Shown here piece by piece: positions 61,680 through 64,000 of a stretch of DNA of 64,000 nt. The translations under genes were made by a program, and so were the position numbers. Each line of letters starts with the position of its first letter. The stretch's first letter is position 1. Source of the DNA: Paralimibaculum aggregatum (GTDB lineage: Bacteria > Pseudomonadota > Alphaproteobacteria > Rhodobacterales > Rhodobacteraceae); the NCBI RefSeq assembly GCF_030270585.1, contig NZ_BSYI01000008.1, positions 91,614 through 155,613 of the forward strand. Direction: 5' to 3'. The notes below the pieces were generated by a model, which was given only the letters and a program-made list of their open reading frames with translations, made no database searches and was not told the origin of the DNA.

Positions 61680-63104
61680 ATGAGCGCGCTGCACCCCACC
61701 ACGACGCGCTTCCGGCAGAATTCCCGCGAGGCGCTGGCCAACCGCAACATCCAGGCGGCGATGAGCCACGCCCAGTCGGGCTTCGTCGCCAAGCGGGCCG
61801 CGGCGCGCGCGGCGCTGCCGGAATTCGACGCGATCCGCGATGCCGCGCGCGACCTCAAGAACGAGGTGCTGCGCAATCTCGGCACCTATCTCGAGGCCTA
61901 CGAGGCCAGGGTGACCGCCGCCGGCGGCCATGTGCACTGGGCCGAGACCGCCGAGGACGCCCGGCGCATCGTGCTCGAGATCTGCCAGCAGGCCGGCGCG
62001 AAGCGGGTCAACAAGGGCAAGTCGATGATCTCCGAGGAATGCGGGATCAACGACCATCTCGCGGCGCACGGGATCACCGCGCAGGAGACCGATCTCGGCG
62101 AATACATCATCCAGCTGCGCGGCGAGATGCCGAGCCACATCATCGCGCCGGCGGTGCATGTGACGGTGCCCGAGGTCGAGGCCGAGTTCCGCCGCGAGCA
62201 CAGCCATCTCGATGCCGGGCGCAGCCTCGCCGAGCTGCCGGACCTGCTGGCCGAGGCGCGCGGGGTGCTGCGCGAGCGCTATTTCCAGGCCGAGGTCGGC
62301 ATCACCGGCGCCAACATGCTGGTGGCCGAGACCGGCCAGTCGGTGATCGTCACCAACGAGGGCAACGGCGATCTCTCGCAGTCGCTGGGGCGGGTGCACA
62401 TCGTGATGGCCTCGCTGGAGAAGATCGTGCCGACGCTCGAGGACGCCGCCACGGTGCTGCGGGTGCTGGCACGCTCGGCCACCGGGCAGGAGGCCACCGT
62501 CTACACCACCTTCTCCAGCGGGCCGCGCCGCGCGGGCGATCCGGACGGGCCGGAGGAATACCACGTGGTGCTGCTCGACAACGGACGCACCAACATGCTC
62601 GGCACCGAGTTCGAGGAGATGCTGCGCTGCATCCGCTGCGGCGCCTGCATGAACCACTGCCCGGTCTACCAGGCGGTGGGCGGGCATGCCTATGGCTGGG
62701 TCTATCCCGGGCCGATGGGGGCGGTGCTGACGCCCTCGCTGATCGGGCTCGAGGAGGGGCGCAACCTGCCCAATGCCTCGACCTTCTGCGGCCGCTGCGA
62801 GTCGGTCTGCCCGATGCGGATCCCGCTGCCGGGGATGATGCGGGCCTACCGCGCGCGGGAGTTCGACCGGGGGCTGACGCCCGGCGCGGCGCGCTGGGGG
62901 CTCGGCGCCTGGCGCGCGGTGGCCTCGCGGCCGCGGCTCTACGGCGCGGTGTCGCGGCTGGCGAATTTCGGGCTGAAGCTGCTGGCCTGGGGCGGCGCGC
63001 GGCTGCGCTGGATGCCGCTGGGCGCGGGCTGGACCGATCACCGCGACTTCGCCGCCCCGCCGCTCGGCGGCACGTTCCAGAGCCAGTGGAAGGGGCCGCG
63101 ATGA
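61680..63104 (+). CDS. lutB: L-lactate oxidation iron-sulfur protein LutB
   Basis: 474 aa. An LUD-type N-terminal part (about 60-300; NKGKSMISEECGIN) and two 4Fe-4S motifs: CIRCGACMNHCPVY near 319 and CGRCESVCPM near 370, followed by a C-terminal tail. GGGAGAG is seven bases before the ATG at 61680. lutC overlaps its stop (ATGA). Confidence 0.94.
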   Translation: MSALHPTTTRFRQNSREALANRNIQAAMSHAQSGFVAKRAAARAALPEFDAIRDAARDLKNEVLRNLGTYLEAYEARVTAAGGHVHWAETAEDARRIVLEICQQAGAKRVNKGKSMISEECGINDHLAAHGITAQETDLGEYIIQLRGEMPSHIIAPAVHVTVPEVEAEFRREHSHLDAGRSLAELPDLLAEARGVLRERYFQAEVGITGANMLVAETGQSVIVTNEGNGDLSQSLGRVHIVMASLEKIVPTLEDAATVLRVLARSATGQEATVYTTFSSGPRRAGDPDGPEEYHVVLLDNGRTNMLGTEFEEMLRCIRCGACMNHCPVYQAVGGHAYGWVYPGPMGAVLTPSLIGLEEGRNLPNASTFCGRCESVCPMRIPLPGMMRAYRAREFDRGLTPGAARWGLGAWRAVASRPRLYGAVSRLANFGLKLLAWGGARLRWMPLGAGWTDHRDFAAPPLGGTFQSQWKGPR

Positions 63105-63742
63105 GCGCGCGCGACCGTATCCTCGGGCGGGTCCGCCGGGCGACCGGGGGCCGCGCCGAGCCGGAGGCCGCCCGGGCGCGCCTCGCCGCCGCGGCGCAGC
63201 CGGCGCCGATCCCCGCGCAGGGCAGCACCGCCGGCGCGGCGATGACCGCGCTGTTCATCGAGAAGGCCCGCGCCGCGGATGCCACGCTGAGCCGGATCGA
63301 CGGGCCCGAGGCGCTGCCGCAGGCGCTGGCCGAGGAGCTGCGCGCGCGCAACCTGCCGGCGGCGGTGCGGATCGGCGAGGAGCCGCTCTTCGAGCGCGAC
63401 TGGGGCGGCATCGAGGCGAGCCGCGGCACCGGGCGGCTGGCCGAGCCGGCGACGCTGTCGCGCGCCGTGCTGGCCTCGGCCGAGACCGGCACGCTGCTGC
63501 TCGCCTCCGGCCCCGACAACCCGGTGACCCTGACCTTCCTCGGCGAGACGCATTTCGCGGTGCTCTCGGAGCGGGACATCTGCGCCGGCTTCGAGGCGCT
63601 CTGGGCGCGCTGGCGCGAGCTGGGGCGCGATCCGCGCACGGTGAACCTGGTGACCGGCCCCTCGCGCTCGGCCGATATCGGGCAGACCCTGCAGCTCGGC
63701 GCCCACGGGCCGGTGGCGCTGCACATCTTCCTGATGCCCTGA
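63101..63742 (+). CDS. lutC: L-lactate utilisation protein LutC
   Basis: 213 aa with the LUD fold; ASAETGTLLLASG (near 125) and TGPSRSADIGQTLQLGAHGP are family signatures. The third member of the LutABC complex. Coupled to lutB by a four-base overlap. Confidence 0.92.
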   Translation: MSARDRILGRVRRATGGRAEPEAARARLAAAAQPAPIPAQGSTAGAAMTALFIEKARAADATLSRIDGPEALPQALAEELRARNLPAAVRIGEEPLFERDWGGIEASRGTGRLAEPATLSRAVLASAETGTLLLASGPDNPVTLTFLGETHFAVLSERDICAGFEALWARWRELGRDPRTVNLVTGPSRSADIGQTLQLGAHGPVALHIFLMP

Positions 63743-64000
63743 GGCGGGCGCTGCCGGCCCTTGTGCGGGGCCGCGCTGCCTTAGCCCCTGGCCCGGCAGC
63801 CACCGGCCCCGCCGCGCGCAGGGCCGGGGAGCCCGCGGCCCGCCGCCCGGCGCCGTGTCCCTGCCACGCGGCGAGCAGGCCTCCGGCGACGGTCCGCCGT
63901 TCCGCGCCAGCGCCGGGTTTCGCCCTTCCCGGAGGGCCTGCGGCCCCCCGGGGCGCCCGATCCGGCCCGCCGCCACCCCCGCCGCCGCCTTACGCGCAGG
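63743..64000. other. Right-edge GC-rich region
   Basis: No supported gene within the window; only GC-rich sequence without clear signals. Confidence 0.4.

Overview
This is about 64 kb of chromosomal DNA, very GC-rich (roughly 70%) and almost fully coding, from an alphaproteobacterium. The evidence points to Rhodobacterales (Rhodobacter/Paracoccus relatives): a MucR/Ros-type regulator, COQ9, a DUF3035 lipoprotein, a VPLPA-type C-terminal sorting signal, the block mutM / echA / rpsT / dnaA, and the order aroA / cmk / rpsA / ihfB / lapA / trpF. I do not name a genus. I found no tRNA or rRNA genes, no CRISPR array, no transposase and no prophage, so this is core chromosome with a few accessory genes inserted.

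Layout, left to right. 0-10 kb (mostly minus strand): the edge of a winged-helix regulator, a small orphan, then a GT-C-like membrane protein coupled to trpF, lapA, ihfB and sppA; a 0.8 kb gap holding a tandem repeat of about 110 bp; then rpsA, cmk, a DUF2726 protein and a CP4-like aroA. 10-22 kb: an MFS transporter, trmB, a flavodoxin-fold oxidoreductase, and the RNA/envelope cluster miaB ... phoH-ybeY-corC-lnt with metK, interrupted by an isochorismatase-like hydrolase and an unrecognised 330-aa protein. 22-33 kb: mucR with a clear promoter and structured leader, a GNAT, then plus-strand accessory metabolism: flavin reductase, mtnP, MBL protein, threonine dehydratase-like enzyme, M15 peptidase, and apt overlapping a ThDP enzyme. 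A minus-strand EamA transporter and glycerate kinase pair faces them.

33-46 kb is the replication-gene region, all on the minus strand: echA, rpsT, rhodanese, dnaA, a RidA-like gene, dnaN, recF, gyrB. dnaA overlaps the RidA gene by 4 nt and dnaN overlaps recF by 4 nt. The 437-bp gap before the rhodanese gene holds an AT-rich tract, four GANTC sites and a perfect 16-bp palindrome, so it is the likely control region of the dnaA operon. Upstream lie a lipoprotein with a very long Pro/Glu/Ala tail, mutM and COQ9, with rpsU divergent from COQ9.

46-60 kb: a PPP phosphatase, a DJ-1 protein and a secreted esterase (plus strand), then a long minus-strand run ileS, a small exported protein, lspA, DUF3035, two M16 peptidases, panC and a methyltransferase; then doxX and rplY. 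60-64 kb: a VPLPA-CTERM protein, then lutA, lutB and lutC for L-lactate oxidation. A 40-codon gene with its own intrinsic terminator is wedged between lutA and lutB. That wedge, the dnaA control region, the tandem repeat and the Pro/Glu/Ala-tailed lipoprotein are the most unusual items. I see no clear new defence or mobile system.
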